A DNA stretch of 64,000 bases. It comes from Pseudanabaena mucicola str. Chao 1806. GTDB taxonomy: Bacteria > Cyanobacteriota > Cyanobacteriia > Pseudanabaenales > Pseudanabaenaceae. Position numbers and translations under genes: made by a program. The stretch is taken from positions 713,001 through 777,000 of the forward strand of contig NZ_CP097329.1 in the NCBI RefSeq assembly GCF_030323025.1. The letters are read 5' to 3'. Shown piece by piece: positions 1 to 9,103 of the stretch. The notes under the pieces were generated by a model. That model saw only the letters and a list, made by a program, of their open reading frames with translations. It ran no database searches and was not told the DNA's origin. Each line of letters starts with the position of its first letter. Position 1 is the first letter of the stretch.

Positions 1-129
1 ATCGATACCGACCATACTTAAATATTGTTGTAACTCTGCGGGGGTGAGATAGTCATCAAGATCAGGGCGATCGCGCGGATCAAGATTACAACAAGCGCCA
101 CAACCGCTAATACATTGCCAAGTTGCCAT
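1..129 (-). CDS. YkgJ-family cysteine-cluster protein (N-terminal part)
   Basis: Reading the minus strand from the ATG at 127-129 gives 43 codons that run off the left edge of the window. The first residues hold CISGCGACC, the close cysteine cluster typical of the YkgJ/UPF0153 family, followed by a DPRDRPDLDDYL-like segment seen in cyanobacterial members. These small proteins are thought to bind a metal or Fe-S centre; no reaction is established. It lies upstream of, and on the same strand as, the hydrolase that follows, with about 90 bases between stop and start. Only the N-terminus is visible, so length and the remaining cysteines cannot be judged. Confidence 0.75.
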   Translation of the reverse strand, partial: MATWQCISGCGACCNLDPRDRPDLDDYLTPAELQQYLSMVGID

Positions 130-222
130 TATTTCTACTTCTATTTGCCTGATTAATCCTGATTAATATACTAATCCTCAATGGTTTGTAGAAGAGCACC
201 CCGAAGGGATGCGCTTCCCAAT

Positions 223-1104
223 TTACAGAAAATAATCCCGAATTAAGCCATCGACAATTTCTGGGCATTCGTCGTGAGGGCAATGTCCTGCATTAATGTA
301 ATGCTCCGTCAGCGAAGGATAAAACTCACGGAATTTTGCTCCCCTCACACGGGAGTTCATCCAAGGATCACCCTCACCCCAAATAACCAATAAAGGGCAA
401 GTCATTGAGGTGAGTAGCTGATCGACCTTTTTGCCTTGGGGTGTACTAAATACTGAGGCAAAAACCTGTGCAGCGCCTTCATCACAGGATGGACGATAAA
501 TTTCTTCGACTAGTTGATCGGTTACGGCAGATTGATCGAGATATACCTTTTGCAAAGTGCTGCGAATCCGTGATTTTTGGCGCACAAATGCGAAGAGTAA
601 CTGATTTGCCCAAGGTTGCCGTAAAACGCCTTGCAGAGTTTTACTAATTGCCTTTTGAACAGGATTTACTTTTTGAGCTCCAAGAGGACTCGTATCGGTG
701 AAAGGACCTGCACTATTGAGCAATACAACGCCTGCTACGGATTGGGGATGGTCAGCCGCCACACATAAAGAGGCATAGCCGCCAAGGGAGTTACCAGCAA
801 TGATCGTTGGGCGTTGAATTTGCGCGCTAATAAAATCATGAAGCTGATCGCGCCATAGGTCTCCACTATATTGCCATGCAGGTTTTTGCGATCGCCCAAA
901 TCCCAAAAGATCGATCGCGTATACTTCAAAATCTTGGCTGAGGTCAGAAATATTTTTGCGCCAATGATCAGTTGACGCTCCAAAACCATGCACTAGCAAC
1001 AATGGTGGACGCTGTGAACTAGCCCCTGCTTTGACAAAATAAATTTTTTGATCACGCCAAAGCCAATATTGACCTGCGATCGATTCATTATTTGCTAAAA
1101 CCAT
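223..1104 (-). CDS. alpha/beta-fold hydrolase
   Basis: A 293-residue protein with a complete alpha/beta-hydrolase catalytic set. There is an oxyanion HG at residues 39-40 (LLVHGFGAS), a nucleophile elbow GNSLGG with Ser106, an acid Asp near 246 in GEGDPW, and His274 in the NAGHCPH segment near the C-terminus. The order and spacing match MhpC/haloperoxidase-like esterases found in cyanobacteria. The substrate cannot be told from sequence. No signal peptide is visible, so it is probably cytoplasmic. It is transcribed away from the asparaginase gene, from which it is separated by an 88-base divergent intergenic region. Confidence 0.85.
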   Translation of the reverse strand: MVLANNESIAGQYWLWRDQKIYFVKAGASSQRPPLLLVHGFGASTDHWRKNISDLSQDFEVYAIDLLGFGRSQKPAWQYSGDLWRDQLHDFISAQIQRPTIIAGNSLGGYASLCVAADHPQSVAGVVLLNSAGPFTDTSPLGAQKVNPVQKAISKTLQGVLRQPWANQLLFAFVRQKSRIRSTLQKVYLDQSAVTDQLVEEIYRPSCDEGAAQVFASVFSTPQGKKVDQLLTSMTCPLLVIWGEGDPWMNSRVRGAKFREFYPSLTEHYINAGHCPHDECPEIVDGLIRDYFL

Positions 1105-1192
1105 CTGTATTTACATCTACAATTGTTACATATCTTCATATATATCCTAGCCTTAGCGTAGGATTATGATGGCGATCTTCAAGCAATAATTT

Positions 1193-2152
1193 ATGAATCT
1201 CGGCAAGCGTAATCGTTTCTCCGCTAACAAAATAACCGTGCAGCTATTGCGCGAGGGCATTGTCGAATCGATCCATTCTTGTCAAGCTGCGGTAGTCGAT
1301 ACAAGAGGCAGAGTCCTTTCAGCCGCAGGTGATCCACAAACAACCACCTTTGCCCGTTCCTGTCTCAAACCAATTCAAGCTTTACCCGTCTCAATCTCTG
1401 GTGCACAGGAGCGATTTAACCTCTCTGAAAAAGATTTAGCGATTATTTGTGGCTCACACCAAGGCACGATCGCCCAAGCCAGACAGGTTTTTAGTATTCT
1501 TTGGCGTTGTGATGTTGAGCCTAGTGCCCTGCAATGTCCAATTCCTGAATGTTATCAAAGCAATCTCCAACATAATTGCTCTGGTAAGCATGCAGGGATG
1601 ATCGCCGTATGTCGGCAACAGGGTTGGGAAATTTCCTCCTATATGGATCGCAATCATCCTGTACAGCAACTAGCACTGAGTACGATGGCAGATCTGCTGC
1701 ATATGCCTGCGGCGGAGTTTATCTGTGCCCATGATGATTGTGGTGTACCAACTTATTTATTAGAACTGGATCAGTTAGCCCATCTCTATGCGTTGCTATC
1801 TGCTCATAATCAGTTACACCTAGAGCGCATTACTCGCGCCATGACCCGCAATCCTGACATGGTTTCAGGGGATGGTCAGTTTGATACAGAGCTAATGCGC
1901 TTAACGAATGGGGAAGTTGTCAGCAAGTCAGGTGCAGAAGGGGTGCAATGTATCGGCAGGATAGGTGAAGGCTTGGGTTTAGCCATTAAGGTAATGGATG
2001 GTTCTAAACGGGCTAAAACTGCGGTTTCGATCCATTTACTCAAACAATTGGGCTGGATTAGTCCGACAGTTGCTCAAAGTTTAGAAGAGTCTTTTCTCTC
2101 AGTGGGCAAATATAGCCGCTTAGAAGCTATTGGCGAATTGTCTCTTGCTTAA
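1193..2152 (+). CDS. asparaginase, bacterial L-asparaginase II family
   Basis: This 319-residue protein belongs to the asparaginase family typified by the Rhizobium thermolabile enzyme rather than the E. coli AnsA/AnsB fold. Such enzymes hydrolyse L-asparagine to aspartate and ammonia. Supporting motifs are the N-terminal REGIVESIHSC segment, the SCLKPIQALP block, a GSHQG block, the CSGKHAGM motif and a SGDGQFDTELM block. The C-terminus is the usual length. The gene stands alone between the divergently transcribed hydrolase and a convergent tRNA/deaminase segment, and ends in a long hairpin. No leader peptide is seen, which agrees with a cytosolic role in nitrogen salvage. Assignment to the family is firm; kinetics and true substrate are not shown. 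Confidence 0.85.
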   Translation: MNLGKRNRFSANKITVQLLREGIVESIHSCQAAVVDTRGRVLSAAGDPQTTTFARSCLKPIQALPVSISGAQERFNLSEKDLAIICGSHQGTIAQARQVFSILWRCDVEPSALQCPIPECYQSNLQHNCSGKHAGMIAVCRQQGWEISSYMDRNHPVQQLALSTMADLLHMPAAEFICAHDDCGVPTYLLELDQLAHLYALLSAHNQLHLERITRAMTRNPDMVSGDGQFDTELMRLTNGEVVSKSGAEGVQCIGRIGEGLGLAIKVMDGSKRAKTAVSIHLLKQLGWISPTVAQSLEESFLSVGKYSRLEAIGELSLA

Positions 2153-2193
2153 AATTATGAGTGGTGGCTCGAAACGACGCTACTCATAATTTT
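2151..2193 (+). terminator. hairpin after the asparaginase gene
   Basis: Perfect 12-base arms (2151-2162 and 2182-2193) enclose a partly self-complementary 19-base interior that extends the stem. The right arm ends in a short T run. The left arm overlaps the asparaginase stop codon, so this is the likely transcription end. Confidence 0.6.
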
Positions 2194-2292
2194 AATTATC
2201 AGAATTTTTGCTTACTTAACTTCTTGCTGTAAATAGATTGATATTTGTTAACACTTATATCGATTTATAGAGGTTATAAGAGTTAAAGTTAT

Positions 2293-2364
2293 GGGCGCTG
2301 AGGGACTCGAACCCCCGACATTCTCGGTGTAAACGAGACGCTCTACCAACTGAGCTAAGCGCCC
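2293..2364 (-). tRNA. tRNA-Val (anticodon UAC)
   Basis: The minus strand folds into a full 72-base cloverleaf. It has a 7-bp acceptor stem (GGGCGCU with AGCGCCC), a D stem GCUC/GAGC, an anticodon stem UCUCG/CGAGA with loop UUUACAC, and a T arm GGGGG-UUCGAGU-CCCUC. The loop places UAC at positions 34-36, reading GUA valine codons. CCA is not encoded, as is usual in cyanobacteria. A T-rich stretch follows the acceptor stem only weakly. Confidence 0.97.
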
Positions 2365-2498
2365 TTTTTTGTGGTTGTTTTTGACCTTAACTAATATAAC
2401 AGATTGCGATCGCATTTAGTTAAAAATTTTTTTAAAAAATTTGCTGGATTTTGCGACATTAATTTTGATTTATTGACAAAGGCTTATAGACTAGGGTT

Positions 2499-3857
2499 TC
2501 ACATAACTAGTTGACGCGCAATCTTATTAGTACGCTCAATTAACATTGGTAGATCGAGGGTGGTTAGCTGACCACGGTCTACGATTTTACGACCGTTGAT
2601 AAAGCTATAGTCCACCGAGGGCACTGGACAAAAAATTAACGCTGAGACAAGATCTTGCTGTGCACCTGCAAATTGAGATCGCTCAATATCAATAGCTATA
2701 AAATCAGCCGCCATATTGGGAGCGATCGCGCCAATATCATCTCGACCTAAGACCTTTGCGCCACCAAGGGTCGCCACTTCCAAAATATCCCGCGCAGTCA
2801 TCGATGTGGGATCGCACTCATTTACCCGTGCTAATAAAAAAGCAGTGCGAGCCTCTTGTAACAGATTACCTGTGTCATTAGAGGCTGAGCCATCTACACC
2901 TAAACCTACAGGAACTCGATGATTCAACATTTTCCGAATCGGGGCAATCCCACTGGCTAAACGCATATTGCTACAAGGACAATGCGCGACCCCTGTACCT
3001 GTAAGCCCAAACTTTAAAATGGCATCATCGCTAAGTTTCACACAATGGGCGTGCCAAACATCATCACCAAGCCAACCCACAGACTCAGCATAGTCTTCAG
3101 GCGTTTTACCAAATTTGCTTAGGCTATAGTCAAGATCGGGTTGGTTTTCAGCGAGGTGCGTATGTAGTCTGACACTGGTATACGATCGCGCCATATTTGC
3201 CGACTCACGCATTAAGTCCGTAGACACAGAAAAAGGTGAGCAGGGAGCTAAGGTTATCCGTAACATCGCATAGCGCGAAGAGTGATGATATTGCTCAATC
3301 AATCTTTGCGAGTCTTTGAGAATATCCGCTTCTTTTTCCACTAAGCGATCGGGGGGTAGACCTCCTTGACTTTCACCAAGGCTCATACTGCCGCGACTAG
3401 CATGAAATCTCAAGCCGATCGCTTGGATGGCAGCAATTTCATCATCTAGTTGGCAATCATTAGGGTAGATATAGAGATGATCGCTTGCGGTCGTACAACC
3501 AGAAAGAATTAATTCGGCAGCAGCCATCTGAGCGCTGACATAGATGCTTTCTGAGGTTAAATTTGCCCAAATGGGATACAGCGTCTTAAGCCAGTTAAAT
3601 AGATCGCAATTTTGAGCAGCAGGGATTACCTTAGTCAGGACTTGAAAAAAATGATGATGGGTATTCACCAAACCCGGTAAGACAATATGCTTGTCCTGTA
3701 GATCTAGAACTTCATCGGCTGTCTCAGGCAATTCCGATGTCAGCCCAACTTGCTCAATGACATGATCGCGCACAAATATGGCTGAATTACGGAGTTCACG
3801 GCGATCGCGATCCATGGTCACTAGAGTATGGATATTTTTGACTAGAAGAGTTGACAT
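2499..3857 (-). CDS. amidohydrolase, 8-oxoguanine deaminase-like
   Basis: The 452-residue protein is a member of the TrzA/AtzB/8-oxoguanine deaminase branch of the amidohydrolase superfamily, which deaminates or dechlorinates purine or triazine rings at a mononuclear metal site. Visible elements are the metal-binding THHHFFQ segment near residue 66, the DLFNWLKTLYPIW block characteristic of the branch, a THLAENQPD histidine, the AHCPCSNMRLASG block and the terminal GLGVDGSASND aspartate. A likely reaction is 8-oxoguanine to urate in purine salvage or repair, but related enzymes act on guanine, S-adenosylhomocysteine or triazines and the substrate is inferred only. The start ATG is preceded by a purine-rich stretch. 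It is convergent with the asparaginase gene across the tRNA. Confidence 0.8.
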   Translation of the reverse strand: MSTLLVKNIHTLVTMDRDRRELRNSAIFVRDHVIEQVGLTSELPETADEVLDLQDKHIVLPGLVNTHHHFFQVLTKVIPAAQNCDLFNWLKTLYPIWANLTSESIYVSAQMAAAELILSGCTTASDHLYIYPNDCQLDDEIAAIQAIGLRFHASRGSMSLGESQGGLPPDRLVEKEADILKDSQRLIEQYHHSSRYAMLRITLAPCSPFSVSTDLMRESANMARSYTSVRLHTHLAENQPDLDYSLSKFGKTPEDYAESVGWLGDDVWHAHCVKLSDDAILKFGLTGTGVAHCPCSNMRLASGIAPIRKMLNHRVPVGLGVDGSASNDTGNLLQEARTAFLLARVNECDPTSMTARDILEVATLGGAKVLGRDDIGAIAPNMAADFIAIDIERSQFAGAQQDLVSALIFCPVPSVDYSFINGRKIVDRGQLTTLDLPMLIERTNKIARQLVM

Positions 3858-4004
3858 TAGTTTCTATATAATTTTTTTAAATGCATTAGCTAATGACAAG
3901 ATTATTGTAGAAATTGCGTTAAAACCTTTCAGGAAAACGATAAAAGTTGGTAGTCGCCTCAGATTAGAACCACATACAGCTTATTAAGACTTTGAGTAGT
4001 AGAG

Positions 4005-4049
4005 AAATATTTTTAGAAGTGGCGCGAAGCGCCACTTCTAAAAATATTT
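4005..4049. repeat. perfect 21-bp inverted repeat
   Basis: Arms 4005-4025 and 4029-4049 are exact reverse complements around a 3-base loop, and the stem carries GTGGCGC at its tip. It sits immediately downstream of the ABC ATPase gene stop (minus strand) and could end that transcript. It is one of many short-loop palindromes in this window with unrelated stem sequences. Confidence 0.85.
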
Positions 4050-4064
4050 TTTGTGCATCTCTTT

Positions 4065-4967
4065 TTAAATTATTTCCAAACTACGAGTTACCTCAACATA
4101 GATATTTTCGAGGCGGACTGGTTGCCGCATGATCGAATCGATTACAATGCCATCAAAATATTCCAAAATCTCTTTTAGCTCAAGCGCTTTTGGTAGCCAA
4201 AAGCTTAGCTCACGACCGTAGTGACGATATTCAAAACCAAGCTCGATCGCTCTCGCGATCGCGAGATCTTCGTCGGGGGTACAGACCAAAACAATTTCCT
4301 TGGCAGGTACATATTTACGGAGTTCGTCTAGACTACCTTCAGCAAGCAAACTACCTTGTTTGATAATACCAATACGCTGACAGAGGCGTTCAGCCTCATC
4401 GAGCAAATGGGTGGTTAAAAGAATGGCGGTATCTTGACTACTTAAATTGCGAATTACTTCCCAAATTTCGTAACGAGCCTCAATATCTAGTCCCGTTGTT
4501 GGCTCATCTAACACCACTAACTGCGGCTGATGGACAAGGGCGATAGCCATACTGAGACGACGTTGCATTCCCCCACTGAGTGTATCGGCAATACTTTTAG
4601 CGCGCTCACCAAGTCCCACTAGTTCTAGACAATACTTGGCTTGCTTACGACATAGCTCATTATTCAATCCATAAAGTTGACCAAAAAATTGCAGATTTTC
4701 TTCACAGGTTAAACCCTTATAAAAGATATTTTCCTGTGGAGCAATCCCAATTAGAGATTGCATAGCCCCTGATGCAGTCTGACCATTCATCATTACACTA
4801 CCGCGATCAGCTTTAATCAAACCGCATAGAATGCTAATTGTGGTAGTCTTCCCAGCTCCATTCGGACCGAGTAATCCGTAAACTTCACCTGATTGTATAG
4901 CAAAGCTCAAGTCCTGCAAAACTCGCTTCTTTCCATAAGATTTACAGATTTTGCGAACTTCTAACAC
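4065..4967 (-). CDS. ABC transporter ATP-binding protein (ABC-2/DrrA type)
   Basis: A 300-residue nucleotide-binding subunit: Walker A GPNGAGKTT (residues 34-42), signature LSGGMQRR, Walker B LVVLDEPTTGLD and the switch histidine in LLTTHLLDEAE. A C-terminal extension of about 80 residues resembles the regulatory tail of DrrA/NatA/CcmA-type exporters, in which the ATPase drives a separate ABC-2 permease. No permease gene lies next to it here, so its partner must be elsewhere. The substrate cannot be predicted. The family call is firm. Confidence 0.9.
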   Translation of the reverse strand: MLEVRKICKSYGKKRVLQDLSFAIQSGEVYGLLGPNGAGKTTTISILCGLIKADRGSVMMNGQTASGAMQSLIGIAPQENIFYKGLTCEENLQFFGQLYGLNNELCRKQAKYCLELVGLGERAKSIADTLSGGMQRRLSMAIALVHQPQLVVLDEPTTGLDIEARYEIWEVIRNLSSQDTAILLTTHLLDEAERLCQRIGIIKQGSLLAEGSLDELRKYVPAKEIVLVCTPDEDLAIARAIELGFEYRHYGRELSFWLPKALELKEILEYFDGIVIDSIMRQPVRLENIYVEVTRSLEII

Positions 4968-5142
4968 AAATATATTTATCTCTCTTCAATGTATTGTTTA
5001 AAGTATAGCAATCCCTATTACACAATCCTAAAGGTTACAGTTCATTAAAACCCAGAGAAATCTTTGAAAGAATTCTATAAGTCTATGAGCAAAAGGCTGT
5101 GGCACAGCGTGGGTTAATGATTTATGGTTTTAATTCTGCAAT

Positions 5143-5232
5143 ATAGCTTTTACAAGTCTGGTGAAGTACAGGTTTTCCCCGCATTTGGCGGGGAAACACA
5201 CCTATGTGCCTCGCTTGCTTGAAAAACGCTAT
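5143..5232. repeat. MITE-like repeat family 2, copy A
   Basis: About 90 bp with ends ATAGC(G)T inverted, a conserved GTCTGGTGAAGTACAGG block and a central CCCCGC/GCGGGG hairpin. It matches the copy at 7566-7657 over its length. The right end overlaps the last bases of the NACHT pseudogene and supplies its TAG stop codon. Confidence 0.75.
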
Positions 5233-7416
5233 GTAGTATATTTCTCTTGAGGTGACAGCAAAGTAGATTCGATTTGATTTTTAACTAAGGGGCTGACATA
5301 CTCGGCATTATTAAGGCATTCCACCAACAGCTTATTTGCATCATGATATGTCCGTAAGATTTTAAGCTGGTTTTCATTGAATTGCCATTCCTGTGAGCTC
5401 TTGCGATGTTGCATTATTAGACTGCGTAAATTTTTTGACCAGTCCAGTCCCTTAGCTTGCCACCATTTAGAAAACTTCTCGCTATCCTTATAAGGATCTG
5501 GAAACTTCTGGCGTAAACTCTGTAATCCCTTATGCAGATCTGGTTCAAGGAGGCAGGCTAATTCTAAAATGCAATGATTAGCAAAATACAACGCGATGTC
5601 GAGGTTGAGAGCGAGATTAATCGTGTAATCAATATCCATTTCTGTTTCCATCGTGTTATCAAATCCTAAGGCTTTAGTTTGCGCTCGCTCTAAAGAACGT
5701 GAATGGGCAATATCTAAAGCACGTGCTCGATCAAGTGATCGCGTATTCTCTAAATCAATATCTAAATACAGCGCCCGAATTGTCACTGCCTTGTAAGGAG
5801 TTTTCATTTGAATTGATTGCTGATTTACCCATGACAAAAATGATTGGAGATAGGGATCTTTAATCACAATTTCATCAATTTTGCGTTTCATCATCTGCAA
5901 TATGTGATCGGCTTTTGGGGAAATACTAACCGTCATCACAATTACACGATGCCAACGATTTGTATATATCCGCTCTAGCAAATATTTTTGAGCAGACGCA
6001 GGGTTGCTATTGGCAATGCGATAAGCTGCAAGATAGTCATGCAAAGTGGTATGACAGAGTCTATACACTCCTTTGGCACATTCAAGTAATAAGCTATGTT
6101 GCCACTTCAGAACTTGAAAAAACTGATCGCGATCAATCACTACATTCGCTAAATTAAGACTAGCTTTAATGCAATCCTGAAAGTCATCATCTAGTTCATT
6201 GTTCTGCCAAACATAGCCATGGCGATCAAGCGATACGAGCGCAACATAGGAAAGCAAATCCTGTTTTTTGGCAACTGATAGGGATTGATTTGCTAAGTTA
6301 GGTAAGCATTTTGTCTGTTCCCATTTGCTAAATAACAAATTGAGAATTCCTTGATAAAAGTTAGGATTAAAATATTCACAACTATTAAAAGCTGTACAAA
6401 TATGCGTCAATAGCAGAGGACTTTTAGCAACTTCGGCTAAGGGTTGATTAGTATTGAGTAATTGTTGGAATTTATCTAACTTTCTCGGCAATTGTGGACA
6501 TGTGGTTTGAAACCATTTACCTGCAAATTTAACTATTTGTGATCTTTGGAAAGGAGCAATTTCTACAGTTTTAAAAGACTCCAAAATATGACTGTAGATT
6601 GGGTTACGGGTAGCCACCACCATCCGATTTTTGGGATAGAGAACACTAAAGCTCAAGATTTTATAAGCAATTTCAGCTCGATAATTATCTGGTATTTCAT
6701 CAAGTCCATCCCAAAGCAAGAGCAGATTTCCTGCATTTAATAATTGCTCTAGTAAATTGTTAATTGATAATCCGTCTAATATTTCATTGGTTAATCCATA
6801 GCTGATAAATTGCGATCGCAGCCATGTAAATGGATTACCAATGGAATTAGTCCCATCAAAGTTACCTGTATCTACTAGTGATCGCAATGGCAAAAGTATT
6901 GGTAAATAATCGTAAATACAGGGGAGTATTGATATCAATGACTCTGAGGCGATCGCATTGACGAATTAGGATAGAAGAAATGTGGCGACGGATTTTCTGA
7001 ATAAACTGATTAGGTTCCGAGCAATTAACTTCATCATCAATTGAGGTGGCATTTTCTGAATTGACGGATACATTGCTGAAGTTAGCAATTACTTGCGGTT
7101 CCTTATCAGCGATGGCATGACCATCTGTCAAATCATTCCTCGCGGGATTAGAATCTGCTACATCTTGATCAATTAAATTATCTAATTTTTTGGGCAGATG
7201 CTCTTCATGGGAATTAATTGGAATATTTAGCTTGTCACAGACTAAGTTATAGGTATTGCAGTCAACAATTTCTCCATTCAAAAAGTTGTCAACTAGTTGC
7301 ACTGAGATACCAAGCTCACTTGCCAACTGCAAGGAAGTATAGCCATTACTTGAGAGATCTTCCTTAGCTTTTAGAATGGCTTCTGACGGTGCTCTAAACA
7401 TTAATTCTGCAACCAT
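5229..7416 (-). pseudogene. NACHT NTPase (NLR-like) gene, P-loop segment deleted and frame broken
   Basis: Two overlapping reading frames together look like one cyanobacterial NACHT protein. The first (7416-6862) has an N-terminal helix-turn-helix (YTSLQLASELGISV) and the pre-NACHT block IQKIRRHISSI...CDRLRVIDI. The second (read from about 6938 to 5229) resumes at LPILLPLRSL and contains the Walker B-like block LLLLWDGLDEIPD, the RNP sensor segment and a helical C-terminus. The expected stretch in between, about 100 residues including the GxxGxGKT P-loop, is absent, and the halves are in different frames. Intact relatives are STAND ATPases, some of which are antiphage NLR-like sensors. This copy lacks nucleotide binding as it stands. 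The C-terminus ends inside a MITE-like repeat. Confidence 0.7.
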
Positions 7417-7565
7417 AGCTCTAATTCCTCATGTTTCTATCATCTTGCTACATCAGTTTACAAATGAGTATGCCCCCAGTTGTAAACAAAAAATCAATTC
7501 TAGTAAGAGTTTTGTGCTTAAAATTTTTTAGGCAAGATCAAAACTGCCATACCTGTAAAAGCGTG

Positions 7566-7657
7566 ATAGCGTCTACCTGTCTGGTGAAGTACAGGTTTGT
7601 TTCCCCGCCTGTGGCGGGGAAACAAACCTATGTACCTCGCTTACTTGAAAACGCTAT
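7566..7657. repeat. MITE-like repeat family 2, copy B
   Basis: The better preserved copy, 92 bp. Terminal ATAGCGT is repeated inverted at the right end, and the inner stem GTTTCCCCGCC pairs with GGCGGGGAAAC. It lies in the 294-bp gap between the NACHT pseudogene and the ROK kinase gene, which otherwise shows only AT-rich sequence. Confidence 0.8.
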
Positions 7658-7710
7658 ATAACTCAATCGCAACTTGATTTAATTAATAATATTACTTTTA
7701 TTAAGAGAAT

Positions 7711-8427
7711 TTGACTGAAGTGAATTTATTGACATTAGCAATTGATGTAGGTGGCAGTAGTATTAAAGCGATCATATTGAGAGAAGATGGAACTGTAGCC
7801 TCAGGGCGATCGCAAATTCCCACACCTTATCCTGCGACCCCCAAGGTCGTAGTGTCAGCATTGCTAGATTTGATTGCTGAGCAAGGGACATATGACCGAT
7901 TAGCGATTGGATTTCCTAGCGTTGTTGAGCATGGGTTCACTAGAGGCGCAATTAATTTACATCCTGACTGGGATGGATTTCCCCTAGTACAGGTATTACA
8001 GGATCAGCTAGGCAAACCATTACGCATTGCCAATGATGCCGATGTCCAAGGAAGTGGGGCGATCGAGGGTAAGGGGGTAGAGCTAGTCATTACTCTTGGT
8101 ACTGGGTTTGGATCAGCACTATTTCTCAATGGTCAGCTTTTGCCAAATTTAGAATTAGGTCAGCATATTTTTCGAGGTAATGATACCTATGAAGACTTTT
8201 TGGGGCAATCGGCTTTGGATCGCATTGGTGTTGAACTATGGAATGTCAAATTAGCGGAGGCGATCGCTTCACTCTATAAGTTATTTAATTTCGACAAAAT
8301 ATATCTTGGTGGTGGCAATTCTCGCTTGGTGCAAGTAGATTTACCGCTAAATTTATCTAACAAAGTAGCGATCGTTTCTAACGATTTGGGATTAATTGGG
8401 GGGCTTGCCTTGTGGCGCTCTAGTTGA
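7711..8427 (+). CDS. ppgK: ROK-family kinase, polyphosphate glucokinase type
   Basis: The 238-residue protein opens with LAIDVGGSSIKAIIL, the phosphate-binding ATPase fold of ROK sugar kinases. It continues with GFPSVV, the catalytic block IANDADVQGSGA and the glycine-rich TLGTGFGSALF. It lacks the zinc-binding cysteine motif of classical ROK hexokinases and has the short length of polyphosphate glucokinases, which phosphorylate glucose using polyphosphate. There is no ATG: translation starts at TTG 7711, with AAGAG five bases upstream, or at the in-frame GTG 7720. The gene is monocistronic. Polyphosphate versus ATP as donor is family-level inference. Confidence 0.8.
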   Translation: MTEVNLLTLAIDVGGSSIKAIILREDGTVASGRSQIPTPYPATPKVVVSALLDLIAEQGTYDRLAIGFPSVVEHGFTRGAINLHPDWDGFPLVQVLQDQLGKPLRIANDADVQGSGAIEGKGVELVITLGTGFGSALFLNGQLLPNLELGQHIFRGNDTYEDFLGQSALDRIGVELWNVKLAEAIASLYKLFNFDKIYLGGGNSRLVQVDLPLNLSNKVAIVSNDLGLIGGLALWRSS

Positions 8428-8433
8428 AACAGT

Positions 8434-8555
8434 CCAGTAGGGTGCGCCATTCGATAGCGTAACGCACCAATTTAATAATCAAGTTGGTGCGTTACGGAGG
8501 ATTATTAATTTATTTTTTTTGTCAGAAATTATCGCCGCCTAACGCACTCTACTGG
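8434..8555. repeat. MITE-like repeat family 4, copy A
   Basis: A 122-bp element with ends CCAGTAGGGTGCG and its near-inverse CGCACTCTACTGG, plus an internal GTAACGCACC/GGTGCGTTAC stem. The right end overlaps the 3' end of the neighbouring minus-strand gene and gives that gene its last codons and TAG stop. Confidence 0.8.
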
Positions 8556-8967
8556 ATTGACTGACTCTAGAGATAAATTCTTTGATCCATTTTCCCAAAG
8601 TCATTTCTTTATCAGTCCAATTAGGAACTTGTTCTTCACCAATATCAATACCTAAAGTTTCTTCAAGAGCAAGTACAAGTTCTAACATATCCCAGTCTGA
8701 ATTTGGAAGATTAATAATATCTAGAAAGCTATCATTTGGATAAAACTTATTAGTAGGAACTTGATAAGCTTTTTCTAATTGCCTTCGACAACATTCTACT
8801 GTTTTTTGTGCTAACGCAAACTCATTCTCAGTTGATAGATACAGTCCCTCAAGAAACTCATCATTAGTTAGATCAGGACGTTGGGGAAATTGATCTGGAT
8901 TTATCGGTTGATTTACCCACATTTTTAAAAAAAGCTCTTTAATTATCTGTAGAAAAATATTGATCAT
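8539..8967 (-). CDS. hypothetical membrane-anchored protein with acyl-carrier-protein-like C-terminus
   Basis: From the ATG at 8967 the product has 142 residues; an upstream TTG at 9015 would add 16 hydrophobic ones. Residues 1-15 are hydrophobic, consistent with a membrane anchor. The last ~70 residues have the pattern DSFLDIINLPNSDWDMLELVLALEETLGIDI, which resembles helix II of acyl carrier proteins (DSLDxVELxxALEE). The phosphopantetheine serine is not in its canonical place, so carrier function is doubtful. The final residues SSRVR and the stop lie within the flanking repeat. I do not recognise a named family. Confidence 0.5.
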   Translation of the reverse strand: MINIFLQIIKELFLKMWVNQPINPDQFPQRPDLTNDEFLEGLYLSTENEFALAQKTVECCRRQLEKAYQVPTNKFYPNDSFLDIINLPNSDWDMLELVLALEETLGIDIGEEQVPNWTDKEMTLGKWIKEFISRVSQSSRVR

Positions 8968-9103
8968 AAGAATTTCGAATAAAAGAGCCAGAAGTGTAGC
9001 CAACAGTAAATCCAAAGAGAAAGAGAAAATGTAATGTCAAAAATATAGCGTAATGTACCAATTTAATGATGAAGTTGGTGCGTTACGGCGGATTGTTAAT
9101 TTT

